In this document: piece after piece, positions 43,211 through 51,920 of the stretch
Layout: each line of letters begins with the position of its first letter
Numbering within the stretch: position 1 is the first letter of the stretch
DNA from: Ruminococcus sp. JC304
Lineage (GTDB): Bacteria; Bacillota; Clostridia; Lachnospirales; Lachnospiraceae
Assembly: GCA_000285855.2 (NCBI GenBank)
Contig: HE978651.1
Location: 2,894,337 to 2,958,336 of the forward strand
Length of the DNA stretch: 64,000 nucleotides
Direction of reading: 5' to 3'
Notes under the pieces: model-generated
The model's input: the letters and a program-made list of their open reading frames with translations, nothing else
What the model was told of the DNA's origin: nothing
The model's database searches: none
Position numbers and translations under genes: made by a program

Positions 43211-44266
43211 CTATTTCAAATATTCTTTCAAAAAGTCAATAAATTTCTGCATTTCTTCCCTGGTTCCAATGGTAATACGAAGGAAGTTTTCTGTACGTCC
43301 CTTAGGAAAATATCTCACATAAATATGCTTTTCCCTTAACGCTGCAAAAAGCTCAGCTGCAGGACAGGTCTCATGAGATGCAAAAATAAAATTAGATTTG
43401 GAATCCTGAAAAGAAAAGCCAAGGGCCTTTAACTCTTTTTTTGTCCATTCCCTGGTCTCTATGATCTTATTACAGGTTTCCTCAAAATATTCCTGATCTT
43501 TTACTGCTGCTACACCGGCAGCCAGAGCTGTACGATCCATAGTATAGGAATTAAAGGAATACTTCACATCATTCAGATATTTGATCAGTTTTGCATTGCC
43601 ACAGGCAAAGCCAATACGCATTCCTGCCAGAGAACGGGACTTGGAGAAGGTCTGCACTACCAGAAGATTGTCATATTTTTCAATCAGTGAAACTGCAGAT
43701 GTACCACCAAAATCCACATATGCCTCATCCACGATCACGATTACATCCCGGTTATGACAGATAATATCCTCCACATCCTCCAAGGGAAGTTCTACACCTG
43801 TTGGTGCATTGGGATTTGGAAAGATCACTCCTCCGTTTTCTCTGAAATAATCTTCTTTCCGAATGTGGAAATCTTCATCCAGAGCCGGACGCTCATAGGG
43901 AATCCGGAACAGATCTGCCCACACATCGTAAAAGGAATAAGTAATATCCGGAAAAAGAACCGACTTTTCTGAATTAAAAAAAGTCAGAAAGCTCATAGCC
44001 AACACATCATCAGATCCCACACCCACAAAAACCTGTTCATCCTTCAGGTGATATCTCTCTGCAATGGCATGGACCAGATCTCCTGCTGTAGGATCCGGAT
44101 ATAGTCTCAGGGTATCTGTCTCCAGCTCTCTAAGAGCCCTCTCCACCCCCGGTGCAGGGGGATAAGGATTTTCATTGGTATTCAGCTTGATCATATCTGG
44201 CTGGTTCGGTTGCTCGCCAGGTGTATATGGAATTACTTTACGCACATTATCTTCCCAGGTACTCAT
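43211..44266 (-). CDS. hisC: Histidinol-phosphate aminotransferase
   Basis: 351-residue PLP aminotransferase of histidine synthesis. The PLP lysine is in TFSKSRSLAGMRIGFA (about residue 208), and the N-terminal KLNTNENPYPPAPGV is typical of HisC. Other his genes are not near, so it is a stand-alone copy and might also serve aromatic amino acids. Confidence 0.92.
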   Translation of the reverse strand: MSTWEDNVRKVIPYTPGEQPNQPDMIKLNTNENPYPPAPGVERALRELETDTLRLYPDPTAGDLVHAIAERYHLKDEQVFVGVGSDDVLAMSFLTFFNSEKSVLFPDITYSFYDVWADLFRIPYERPALDEDFHIRKEDYFRENGGVIFPNPNAPTGVELPLEDVEDIICHNRDVIVIVDEAYVDFGGTSAVSLIEKYDNLLVVQTFSKSRSLAGMRIGFACGNAKLIKYLNDVKYSFNSYTMDRTALAAGVAAVKDQEYFEETCNKIIETREWTKKELKALGFSFQDSKSNFIFASHETCPAAELFAALREKHIYVRYFPKGRTENFLRITIGTREEMQKFIDFLKEYLK

Positions 44267-44294
44267 TTTGTATTTCCTTTCTTGGCCGGTTTTC

Positions 44295-44669
44295 TTATTC
44301 TACTACTGCAATCACTTCAACCTCTGCCAGCACATTTTTAGGAAGCTGCTTTACAGCCACACAGGAGCGGGCCGGTTTTCCGGTAAAATATTTATCATAA
44401 ACTGCATTAAAAGCTGCGAAATCTGCCATTTCCGCCAGGAAACAGGTGGTTTTGATCACATTTTCATAGGTAACTCCTGCTGCTTCAAGAATAGCACCGA
44501 TATTCTTCATAATCTGTTCTGTCTGTTCTTCAATGGTAGTTCCTACCACTTCTCCTGTAGCCGGGTCCAGCGGAACCTGTCCGGATGCATATACAAATCC
44601 ATTGGCTACTTTCGCCTGAGAATATGGTCCGATCGCTGCCGGTGCATTCTTTGTCTCAATTGTCTTCAT
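44295..44669 (-). CDS. ridA: RidA family deaminase (2-iminobutanoate/2-iminopropanoate)
   Basis: The start at 44669 follows GGAGG; 124-125 residues, the normal RidA length. Clear motifs: NAPAAIGPYSQA, FVYASGQVPLDP, and the active-site Arg in ARSCVAVKQLPKNVLAEVEVIAV. It removes reactive enamines made by PLP enzymes; an aminotransferase gene (hisC) lies just downstream. Confidence 0.95.
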   Translation of the reverse strand: MKTIETKNAPAAIGPYSQAKVANGFVYASGQVPLDPATGEVVGTTIEEQTEQIMKNIGAILEAAGVTYENVIKTTCFLAEMADFAAFNAVYDKYFTGKPARSCVAVKQLPKNVLAEVEVIAVVE

Positions 44670-44784
44670 GATGTCATTACCTCCAGTATATTTAGTTTTG
44701 TAACTGTTCACAGTTTCACAGTTACAAGTTTTCATTAATGATAGCGCCAAAATCCTGTGCCGTCAATGTTCTTTTTCAAATAAA

Positions 44785-44836
44785 AGAGCTGCCCGCCCCG
44801 GATGCAGGCTTTGCATCCGAGATTCAGACAGCTCCT
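44785..44836 (-). terminator. Terminator after metF
   Basis: AGGAGCTG / CAGCTCT outer stem and CGGATGCA / TGCATCCG inner stem, with TTTTATTTG following on the minus strand. Confidence 0.85.
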
Positions 44837-44875
44837 GATAATAATTTTCAGCTTCTCAGTTCAGAGATTTACCTT

Positions 44876-45769
44876 TTAGATCTCAGCCAGTTTCAGCAGA
44901 TCCGGGATCTTGGATTCCCAGCCAAGTGCCATGATATGTACACCCTGACAGTATGGCTTGCACTCTTTGATAATACGTGCAGCGATCTCAACACCTGTGA
45001 TACCTGCTTTTGTCTTTTCTTTGTCTGCTTTCAGTTCCTCGAGCATTTCGTCCGGAACATGAATACCGGCAACATTATTGTTCATGAATTTAGCCATTCC
45101 AGCGGACTTAGGAATAATGATACCAACCTGTACAGGTTTTCCGAACTGTTTTGCTTTTTCCATGAATTTGATGAATTTCTCCGGTTCAAATACTGCCTGT
45201 GTCTGGAAGTATTCTGCACCTGCAGCTACTTTTCTTTCCATTTTTGCAAGCTGTGCGTCAACGGAATCGCTGCATGGAGATACAACAGCACCCTTGGAAA
45301 ATTTCGGCGGCTCGCCAACCAGTTCATTTCCACCAAGATCTACACCGGATTCCAGAAGCTTCACTGTGTGAAGAAGGGATACGGAGTCAAGGTCGAATAC
45401 AGGTTTTGCCTGTGGGTGGTCACCCATCTTTGTATGGTCACCAGTGAGGCAAAGGATGTTGTCAATGCCCAGCATTGCAGCGCTGAGAAGGTCAGACTCC
45501 AGAGCGATACGGTTTCTGTCTCGGCATGCCAGCTGGAAGATCGGATTCATGCCTGCATCCTTGAGAACCTTGCACATTGCAAGAGATCCAAGACGCATAA
45601 CAGAAGACTGGTTATCAGTTACGTTAACTGCATGAACATCCTTAAGGTATGTTTTTGCTTCTTCTACCAGCTCATCTACATGGATTCCTTTTGGCGGTCC
45701 TACTTCTGCAGAAACTACAAATTCACCACGGTCGAATAATTCTTTCATTTTCATTGTACATTGCTCCAA
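44876..45769 (-). CDS. metF: Methylene-tetrahydrofolate reductase, catalytic subunit
   Basis: 297 residues of the MetF TIM barrel, opening with EFVVSAEVGPPKGIHVDEL and containing the folate/FAD-site segment NVTDNQSSVMRLGSLAMCK. It reduces methylene-THF to methyl-THF in methionine synthesis or the methyl branch of the Wood-Ljungdahl pathway. It is third in the rnfC2-metV-metF unit, 10 bp after metV. That gene set is the one described for the MetVF-RnfC2 type reductase of acetogens, which supports the acetogenic role. Confidence 0.93.
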   Translation of the reverse strand: MEQCTMKMKELFDRGEFVVSAEVGPPKGIHVDELVEEAKTYLKDVHAVNVTDNQSSVMRLGSLAMCKVLKDAGMNPIFQLACRDRNRIALESDLLSAAMLGIDNILCLTGDHTKMGDHPQAKPVFDLDSVSLLHTVKLLESGVDLGGNELVGEPPKFSKGAVVSPCSDSVDAQLAKMERKVAAGAEYFQTQAVFEPEKFIKFMEKAKQFGKPVQVGIIIPKSAGMAKFMNNNVAGIHVPDEMLEELKADKEKTKAGITGVEIAARIIKECKPYCQGVHIMALGWESKIPDLLKLAEI

Positions 45770-45779
45770 TCATTATAAT

Positions 45780-46400
45780 CTATTTTAATTCATCGTCTGT
45801 TGCAAAGTTATGAATCTGTGTGGGACATTTCAGCGCGTCAAGGCGTCCGATCTCTTTCAGACGTCTGTAGATGCGTTCCCATCCACATTCCATCTCGCTG
45901 TCCACTTCACATTTACCGTTCTTGGAACCGCCGCACTGGCCGTTCACAAGGCTCTTTGAGCATGCTGTGATCGGGCAGATTCCGCCTGTCAGGTTCAGAT
46001 AGCATTCACCGCACTGGTCACATTTGTACTCTAACGGTGTCACGCCCTGGAAACCTGGTACCGGGTATGTATCGCAGGCTGCACAGACCATCTTGTCTTC
46101 CAGATATTCTGAAACGGTCTGTACACCAACACCGCAGGAGAATACCAGAACCAGATCTGCTTCCTGGATCTTGCTCATATGTTTCTTAAGACGTAATTCC
46201 ATATTTTCCGGATTACAGATGTAATCAGTTGTCATGATTCCTGTCACATTTTCTTCAGCAGCAAGTTCCTTCTGAAGTCGGGCAGCTTCTTTTTCCGGAA
46301 AACGAACTTCCTTACATCCATGACAGTTGATAATGAAAACTTTCTTTCCGGCTGTCAGTGATGTAATCGCTTCTTTTGCTTTTAACTGGGTAATCAACAT
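45780..46400 (-). CDS. metV: MetV-like zinc/Fe-S subunit of methylene-THF reductase
   Basis: 206 residues of the MTHFR C-terminal (MetV) family, with many conserved cysteines: CDQCGECYLNLTGGICPITA, then CSKSLVNGQCGGSKNGKCEV and MECGWERIYRRL. The cysteines suggest zinc and an iron-sulfur cluster that hands electrons to MetF. The same domain occurs a second time at the N-terminus of the neighbouring RnfC2-like protein. Only 1 bp separates it from that gene. Confidence 0.88.
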   Translation of the reverse strand: MLITQLKAKEAITSLTAGKKVFIINCHGCKEVRFPEKEAARLQKELAAEENVTGIMTTDYICNPENMELRLKKHMSKIQEADLVLVFSCGVGVQTVSEYLEDKMVCAACDTYPVPGFQGVTPLEYKCDQCGECYLNLTGGICPITACSKSLVNGQCGGSKNGKCEVDSEMECGWERIYRRLKEIGRLDALKCPTQIHNFATDDELK

Positions 46401-46401
46401 A

Positions 46402-48366
46402 TTACTTCATCCCCCTTACTGCATTTTTTCCGGCTTTGATACTGTTAATGATCGGAATCTTGGAAGAACAGATATACTGACAGCATCTGCACTCAACACA
46501 ATCCATAACGTTCATGTCTTTCATGCCCTGCCAGTTCTCATCTTTCGCATATTTTACAAAATACAGAGGTGAAAGTTCCATCGGACATACATCTACACAG
46601 CGTCCGCACTTGATACACGGCTGTTCTTTTGTCTCATCCGGTTCAACGGCAATAATACCATTGGAGCCTTTCATCATCGGTACATCCAGTGTGTTCAGAG
46701 GGAATCCCATCATTGGTCCGCCCATCTTAACCAGAACATCATCATCTGTAAATCCGCCACAGTAATCGATCAGCTCTCTTACGCTTGTACCGATCTTGAT
46801 AACGAAGTTTCCAGGATTCTTGATCTTCTCGCCTGTTACTGTAGCAACACGCTCAACCAGAGGCATTCCTGTCTGGATCGCATCGGAGATTGCTTTTACT
46901 GTACTGATATTATCAACTACAACGCCGACATCTGCCGGAAGACCGCCACTTGGAACAATTCTTCCCATAACGCGCTTAATGAGAGTTTTCTCAGCACCCT
47001 GCGGGTATTTTGTTCTTGCAACAAATACTTCCATGTTTCCGATATCAGCAACTTTTTTCTGCATTAATTCAATGGCATCCGGCTTATTATCCTCGATAAC
47101 GATGATACCCTTCTCGGCACCTGTTGTCTTAAGGACTGCTTTCAGACCAAAAATAATGTCATCTGCATACTCAAGGAGTACTCTGTGGTCTGCTGTTAAC
47201 AGAGGCTCACATTCACATCCGTTGAGAAGGATGGTATCTACCGGTTTAGCAGGTTTAAGTTTGACACAGGTCGGGAAACCTGCACCGCCCATACCAACGA
47301 TTCCGGCTTCACGGATGATATCAATGATCTCATCCGGAGTAAGATTGTCAAGATCACCATGTGGCTGTACGGATTCGTGCAGAGTATTTTTTCCATCCGA
47401 TTCAATGACAACAGCCATCACTTCGCTTCCACGTGTGCCATGCATACGCGGTTCAACAGCAACTACGGTTCCGCTTACGCTGGAATGTACCGGAGCACTG
47501 ATAAATCCGGCAGCTTCACCGATCTTCTGACCAACTTTTACAGTGTCACCAACCTGAACGATCGGATTAGCCGGTGCGCCCAGATGCTGTGACATGGAGA
47601 TTACAACTGTCTTCGGATCCGGGAATTTCTTCAGAGCGATATGCTCACTGAATTCCTTGCGTTCTGACGGATGAACACCGCCATAATATCCGTCCAGTCT
47701 GTCTTCTCTGATGGACTTCACATAGTCGTTGATCACTTTGAAATTAACTTTGGAGAAATCACGAACCTGTACAGGCTGGTTTAAGAATTCTTCCAGACGT
47801 CCCTGTTTTGCAAGTCTCTGGTAAATCTTCTCCCATGCACAGTCTTTATTCGGATCTACTTCGCATTTTCCATTCTTTGCTCCACCGCACTGTCCATTGA
47901 CAAGACTCTTTGAACAGTCAACGATCGGACAGACACCTCCGGTAATGTTCAGATAACACTGCGCACATGCGTCACAGCTCTTCTTGGTAAGTGCCATGCC
48001 ATGATGACCTCTGTAGTTAAGGGTGTTGCTTGCAGCAACTACCGGCTTACCTGCCAGATCCGCAACGGTCTGAATACCAAGGCCACAGGAAATTACTACT
48101 ACATTCTCTGTACCTTCCGGAATCAGATCCTGTAATTTTCTTTCTGTGTGCATCTTGTTGCATAAGAAATCAAATTTTGCACTGCCTGTAACGTTCTTTC
48201 CCTGATCTGCAGCGAATTTCAGGAATTCGTCACAATCCGGTTCGTCAACAGTTTCAAATTCTTTGAAACATTTGTTGCAGGCAATCACAAACAGGTTGTC
48301 CTTACCGTCAAGCACTGATGCAAGTTCATCACTGCTTTTCAGTTTGTACTTAGTATAGTTTTCCAA
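46402..48366 (-). CDS. MetV-domain/RnfC2-like fusion, electron-input subunit
   Basis: 654 residues in two parts. Residues 1-205 repeat the MetV domain (CDACAQCYLNITGGVCPIVD, CSKSLVNGQCGGAKNGKCEV). Residues about 215-654 are RnfC: the HPSERKEFSEHIAL entry, a glycine-rich NADH/flavin region (GIVGMGGAGFPTCVKL), a SLBB domain, and two [4Fe-4S] motifs, CIKCGRCVDVCP and CVECRCCQYICSSKIP. There are no membrane helices and no other rnf genes nearby, so it is not the Rnf pump but the soluble RnfC2 that lets MetVF use NADH. Confidence 0.9.
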   Translation of the reverse strand: MENYTKYKLKSSDELASVLDGKDNLFVIACNKCFKEFETVDEPDCDEFLKFAADQGKNVTGSAKFDFLCNKMHTERKLQDLIPEGTENVVVISCGLGIQTVADLAGKPVVAASNTLNYRGHHGMALTKKSCDACAQCYLNITGGVCPIVDCSKSLVNGQCGGAKNGKCEVDPNKDCAWEKIYQRLAKQGRLEEFLNQPVQVRDFSKVNFKVINDYVKSIREDRLDGYYGGVHPSERKEFSEHIALKKFPDPKTVVISMSQHLGAPANPIVQVGDTVKVGQKIGEAAGFISAPVHSSVSGTVVAVEPRMHGTRGSEVMAVVIESDGKNTLHESVQPHGDLDNLTPDEIIDIIREAGIVGMGGAGFPTCVKLKPAKPVDTILLNGCECEPLLTADHRVLLEYADDIIFGLKAVLKTTGAEKGIIVIEDNKPDAIELMQKKVADIGNMEVFVARTKYPQGAEKTLIKRVMGRIVPSGGLPADVGVVVDNISTVKAISDAIQTGMPLVERVATVTGEKIKNPGNFVIKIGTSVRELIDYCGGFTDDDVLVKMGGPMMGFPLNTLDVPMMKGSNGIIAVEPDETKEQPCIKCGRCVDVCPMELSPLYFVKYAKDENWQGMKDMNVMDCVECRCCQYICSSKIPIINSIKAGKNAVRGMK

Positions 48367-48457
48367 TTGCTCACCTTCCTTATGATAAAATAGTAAAAAT
48401 TATATCCTTATGGTATCTGTTCTTATACGTTCCCTCCATCTCTGCACTCTAAAAAGG

Positions 48458-48541
48458 GCCAATAAAACCAGATAAATAAGTTCAATACATATTCCTTAAT
48501 AAATGTATCACAAAATGCTCATTTTATCCAGTTTTATTGGC
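48458..48541. repeat. 84-bp inverted repeat upstream of the rnfC2-metV-metF unit
   Basis: GCCAATAAAAC (48458-48468) with ATAAA inside pairs with TTTAT and GTTTTATTGGC (48531-48541), two mismatches in about 19 bp; an inner ATACAT/ATGTAT stem lies between. It is located 92 bp before the first gene of the unit. It may be an operator region, a leader structure or a small mobile palindrome. Confidence 0.5.
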
Positions 48542-48625
48542 AAATTTTATAAATTTCTTCTATGGTTTCATCCTAATTTTCTATAAAGTATGGATATTTG
48601 TGCTGAATGGGGCAGGAATGATTTT

Positions 48626-49324
48626 TTATTTCCGGTTAGAGGTAAGACATACAGGTACCGGATCTCGGATTTCCATTCTGTCAGGTTCTACCAGGCAGTC
48701 ATAGGCCAGAATATGCACTCCTGCCTTTTCCGCTTCCTGCAGGGTTTCTCCGAATTCCCGATGAGTCTCCCAGTTTGGCTCAAACCTGTCAACTCCCTTC
48801 ATCTGGATCACCAGAAGCAGATAAGCTTCGTATCCTTCCTGCATACAATGGATCAGCTCCTTCAGATGCTTCACACCTCTTTCTGTCGGTGCATCCGGGA
48901 AGCGTGCTATATTGTCAGATTCCAGAGTGACACCTTTTACTTCTATAAAAGCCTTACGTTTCTCTGAGCAGACATAAAGATCAAATCTGGAATTTCCGTA
49001 GGTCTTCTCAGGCGTTACCTGAACCTTTTCCGGAAAAAGATATCCTGCCTTTACCCACTCCAGTGCTGCTTTATTGGGAATCTGAGAATCCATATTGATC
49101 AGACCCCTGCCTTTTTTATTTACGCAGATCAGGTCATAGGCTGTCTTTCTCGCCGGATTACTGCTCTTTTCCAGAAAAACCTGTGTACCCGGAACCAAAA
49201 GTTCCCTGCACCTGCCTGTATTCTTTACATGAACCGTTTCCACCTGCCCATTGATCTCCACATGTGCAATAAAACGATTGGGGCGGTCTATGAAACGGCC
49301 CTCTGTAATGTGTTCGTATTTCAT
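48626..49324 (-). CDS. sfsA: SfsA-like sugar fermentation stimulation protein
   Basis: 232 residues from the ATG at 49324, the usual family start (MKYEHITEGRFIDRPNRFIA). A longer reading to 49387 has an AAGGA upstream and cannot be excluded. The OB-fold N-terminal half and the nuclease-like C-terminal half (SRFDLYV, KAFIEVKGVTLE with PD-(D/E)xK-like residues) are clear. DNA binding is known for the family; the cellular role is poorly defined. Confidence 0.9.
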   Translation of the reverse strand: MKYEHITEGRFIDRPNRFIAHVEINGQVETVHVKNTGRCRELLVPGTQVFLEKSSNPARKTAYDLICVNKKGRGLINMDSQIPNKAALEWVKAGYLFPEKVQVTPEKTYGNSRFDLYVCSEKRKAFIEVKGVTLESDNIARFPDAPTERGVKHLKELIHCMQEGYEAYLLLVIQMKGVDRFEPNWETHREFGETLQEAEKAGVHILAYDCLVEPDRMEIRDPVPVCLTSNRK

Positions 49325-49416
49325 ATTTTCTGATTGACCACGCTTTCTATTTTTTCTTTGTTCCTTTTTACACACTATATATACCATAGCATGTTTTCCT
49401 TATATCTACAACATTC

Positions 49417-51144
49417 TCACTTTGGGAAACTATTCTCCAGGCAAAATGCTCCCCATCCCACCTCTTCGTTAGGATACTCCTCATACCCCGGCAATGGTCT
49501 GGCGCCTTTTCGGAGATAGGCTTTTACTTTTTCCCCATAGAGGTAGGGATCGTTTCCATTTACAATCCCCCATTGCATTAACAATGCTGCGGCTCCACTG
49601 ACAAAGGGTGCTGCAAAGGAAGTCCCTGTTACTATTCTGTAACCGCCACCAGGTACAGGAGCAACTATGTTCACTCCAGGTGCCACCAGATCCGGTTTCA
49701 GATATGGCAGCATCCTGCTGCCCCTTCCGGAAAAGTCCGCATAGGAGTCAACCAGCGAATCATATGCTCCAACTGCAATAATCCGCCGGGCTGTAGCGGG
49801 TATGGTCAAAGTCCCATATGCCCTTGGTTCATAAAACCCAGTTCCTCTGTTCAGGGTATTTCCACCTGGCAGCCACAGGTAATATTCTCCTCCCCTGACC
49901 TTTTTTCCACTTAAGATGATTTTCCAGTCTCCACTGTCCACATAAGTTTCCACAGGAAGGAAATCTATGTAGATTTCCTGTGTCAGATGATAGGGGCCAG
50001 GTTTGCCATAATAGATTAAAAGTTCTGTATTTCCCAGTCTGTACCTCTGAGGGCCAAGCTTTTCATCTAAGGGGCCGATCCGGTTTCCGGATGGATTTTC
50101 AATATAAATGCTCATCTCGTCCTCATAGGATTTCCATAACTGCACATTTAATGTTGGTTCCCTGCTGCTCACAGATAATTCTATCTGTCTGGTCTGTCCC
50201 TGTTTCAGGATTCCGCCCTCATGCAGAGGCTGATTGCCATTGTTTCCTGTACCTGTACAGATAACCAGACGTCCTGCGGAAGAAACCATATCTATATATG
50301 TTTCAAGAAGGGAATCTCCCTTATGTGAACCATAGTTATTTCCAAAACTGATATTGATAACCATCGGCCGCCCCAAAGACAATGACTGACGCACCAAATA
50401 ATCAATTCCCTGTATCAGTTCGGTTGTTCTTGGGAAAGAATTTTCTCTGGGAATCCCCATTTTTACCACTATCAGGTCACTCTCATAAGCTACTCCCTGA
50501 TTGACTCCATCGGAAGCTCTCCCGTTTCCTGCCGCGATTCCCAGCACTGAGGTTCCATGTCCACTGTAATCCACAGATGGAACAAGGCGCCTGCCCTGGT
50601 TTTCTCCAAGTGCAAGCGCCTCATCGATCTGCTCTTTCGTATATTCAGTTCCTGTCACATATCCCTGGGGTGGATTTCCCTGTATGCTCTGATCCCATAA
50701 ACGTAAAATTCTGCTGCTTCCGTCTGCATTTCGGAAATCAGGGTGAAAATAATCCACTCCTGAATCTACAACTCCTGTCAGGATTCCTTTTCCTGTCAGT
50801 CCATTCCTGCCGGTCTGCACTGTGCGGATGCAGCTCGCTCCCTTTGCCTGAAACAATTCAAAATATAACCGTTTTGGCTTCTCCATAAATTCCACCTGCA
50901 CTCTGTGGGAATACTTATCAATCTCACTTTCCGGCAAAGTTACCACTGCATAGCCGCCTAACAGTGGCACTACCTTAATTCCATTTCCAGCCAGACCACT
51001 TTCCGGTCCGCTGTACTTTATAATCACATCCCATAGCCTGGTTGCAGGATCATATCCTACATTAAGATTTCCCGACTTTCTGCGCTCCTGTGGTGTTGCA
51101 TCCATCGCAAGATTTAAAAGGTTATCTATTTTCTGGTCCGGCAT
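49417..51144 (-). CDS. Subtilisin-family peptidase (S8), CspB-like
   Basis: The start at 51144 is 7 nt after AAAGGA; 575 residues without a signal peptide. The catalytic triad is intact: Asp127 (GVVDSGVDYFHPDF), His196 (SGHGTSVLGIAAG) and Ser509 (GTSFAAPFVSGAA). An N-terminal prodomain-like region and a beta-rich insertion between His and Ser (about 330-450, a jelly-roll in Csp proteins) match the clostridial CspB germination proteases. Whether it acts in spores here is not shown; no spore genes are adjacent. Confidence 0.85.
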   Translation of the reverse strand: MPDQKIDNLLNLAMDATPQERRKSGNLNVGYDPATRLWDVIIKYSGPESGLAGNGIKVVPLLGGYAVVTLPESEIDKYSHRVQVEFMEKPKRLYFELFQAKGASCIRTVQTGRNGLTGKGILTGVVDSGVDYFHPDFRNADGSSRILRLWDQSIQGNPPQGYVTGTEYTKEQIDEALALGENQGRRLVPSVDYSGHGTSVLGIAAGNGRASDGVNQGVAYESDLIVVKMGIPRENSFPRTTELIQGIDYLVRQSLSLGRPMVINISFGNNYGSHKGDSLLETYIDMVSSAGRLVICTGTGNNGNQPLHEGGILKQGQTRQIELSVSSREPTLNVQLWKSYEDEMSIYIENPSGNRIGPLDEKLGPQRYRLGNTELLIYYGKPGPYHLTQEIYIDFLPVETYVDSGDWKIILSGKKVRGGEYYLWLPGGNTLNRGTGFYEPRAYGTLTIPATARRIIAVGAYDSLVDSYADFSGRGSRMLPYLKPDLVAPGVNIVAPVPGGGYRIVTGTSFAAPFVSGAAALLMQWGIVNGNDPYLYGEKVKAYLRKGARPLPGYEEYPNEEVGWGAFCLENSFPK

Positions 51145-51264
51145 AAATGATTCCTTTTCATTATACACTTACTTATATTATATGTATTCTATGAGAATTG
51201 CTAATGCAGATAAATGCTCTGAGTGCATCAAACGGAATACAGCTTTTTACAACCTATAAATAAA

Positions 51265-51305
51265 AATGCCATCAGTTACAAACTTGTTCCGCAACTGACA
51301 GCATT
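51265..51305 (-). terminator. Terminator after the helical-bundle protein gene
   Basis: AATGC..TCAGTT / AACTGA..GCATT stem with a long loop, followed by TTTTTATTT on the minus strand. Confidence 0.75.
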
Positions 51306-51310
51306 TCAGC

Positions 51311-51745
51311 TTACAAATATTTCTGCATATCATCCCGCAGATTCTCTTCCATTCCAATAAGCTTCTTTGCAATGGAAATACTTTCGGACGATGCATCTTT
51401 GCATTGGTGCATGGCTTCTGTGATAGACTGGGTTCCCATGTTGCAGCCATTCATGATGATCTTAACCGCCTGTTTATTCTCATCTTCTCCGGTCATCATT
51501 TTTACACCTGTCGTCATCCACGAAAATGTGGATACCATAACACCCGGTTCTTTCTCTGGCTGGCCTGCGCGAAGAAGTATTTTGGAAATTTCCTCTTCCA
51601 GTTCCTTGTGTTTTGAACAGGATTTTTCAATCGTTGCTGCGATTTTGGCATCTGTCACATGATGCTGTACCTGTTCCATGCTCTCAATTCCCATCTTGCA
51701 TCCGACACTGCATTCTTCTAATAGTTTCTTTGTGCTGTTGTCCAT
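51311..51745 (-). CDS. Cysteine-rich helical bundle protein, unknown
   Basis: 144 residues, all predicted helix, not named. Two halves look related: CSVGCKMGIESMEQV near the start and GCNMGTQSITEAMHQC in the second half, which suggests a duplicated two-helix unit making a four-helix bundle as in ferritin-like or DUF2383-type proteins. Several Cys, Met and His residues could bind a metal. Single gene with its own terminator. Confidence 0.6.
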   Translation of the reverse strand: MDNSTKKLLEECSVGCKMGIESMEQVQHHVTDAKIAATIEKSCSKHKELEEEISKILLRAGQPEKEPGVMVSTFSWMTTGVKMMTGEDENKQAVKIIMNGCNMGTQSITEAMHQCKDASSESISIAKKLIGMEENLRDDMQKYL

Positions 51746-51920
51746 GTCTGTCCTCCTGTATAAAAATTTACTTTCTACATGGAAGATAGTATACGTACTT
51801 TTTGACTATTTATGTATCTTTCCCGTTACTGGGTAGGGGAGAAAATCCCCCCTTAGGCCGCATGATTAATATCTCCTTACAATACTGTTTTTTCTGCACG
51901 ATTGTACAGGTATAAAAACC

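Noticed and set aside
44738-45739. A 333-codon open frame on the plus strand opposite metF and ridA
   Set aside because: It is antisense to metF, which is certain. Its protein is Cys/Phe-rich with no motif, and it has no ribosome site.
46796-47530. A 244-codon open frame opposite the RnfC2-like gene
   Set aside because: A shadow of the conserved gene in another frame.
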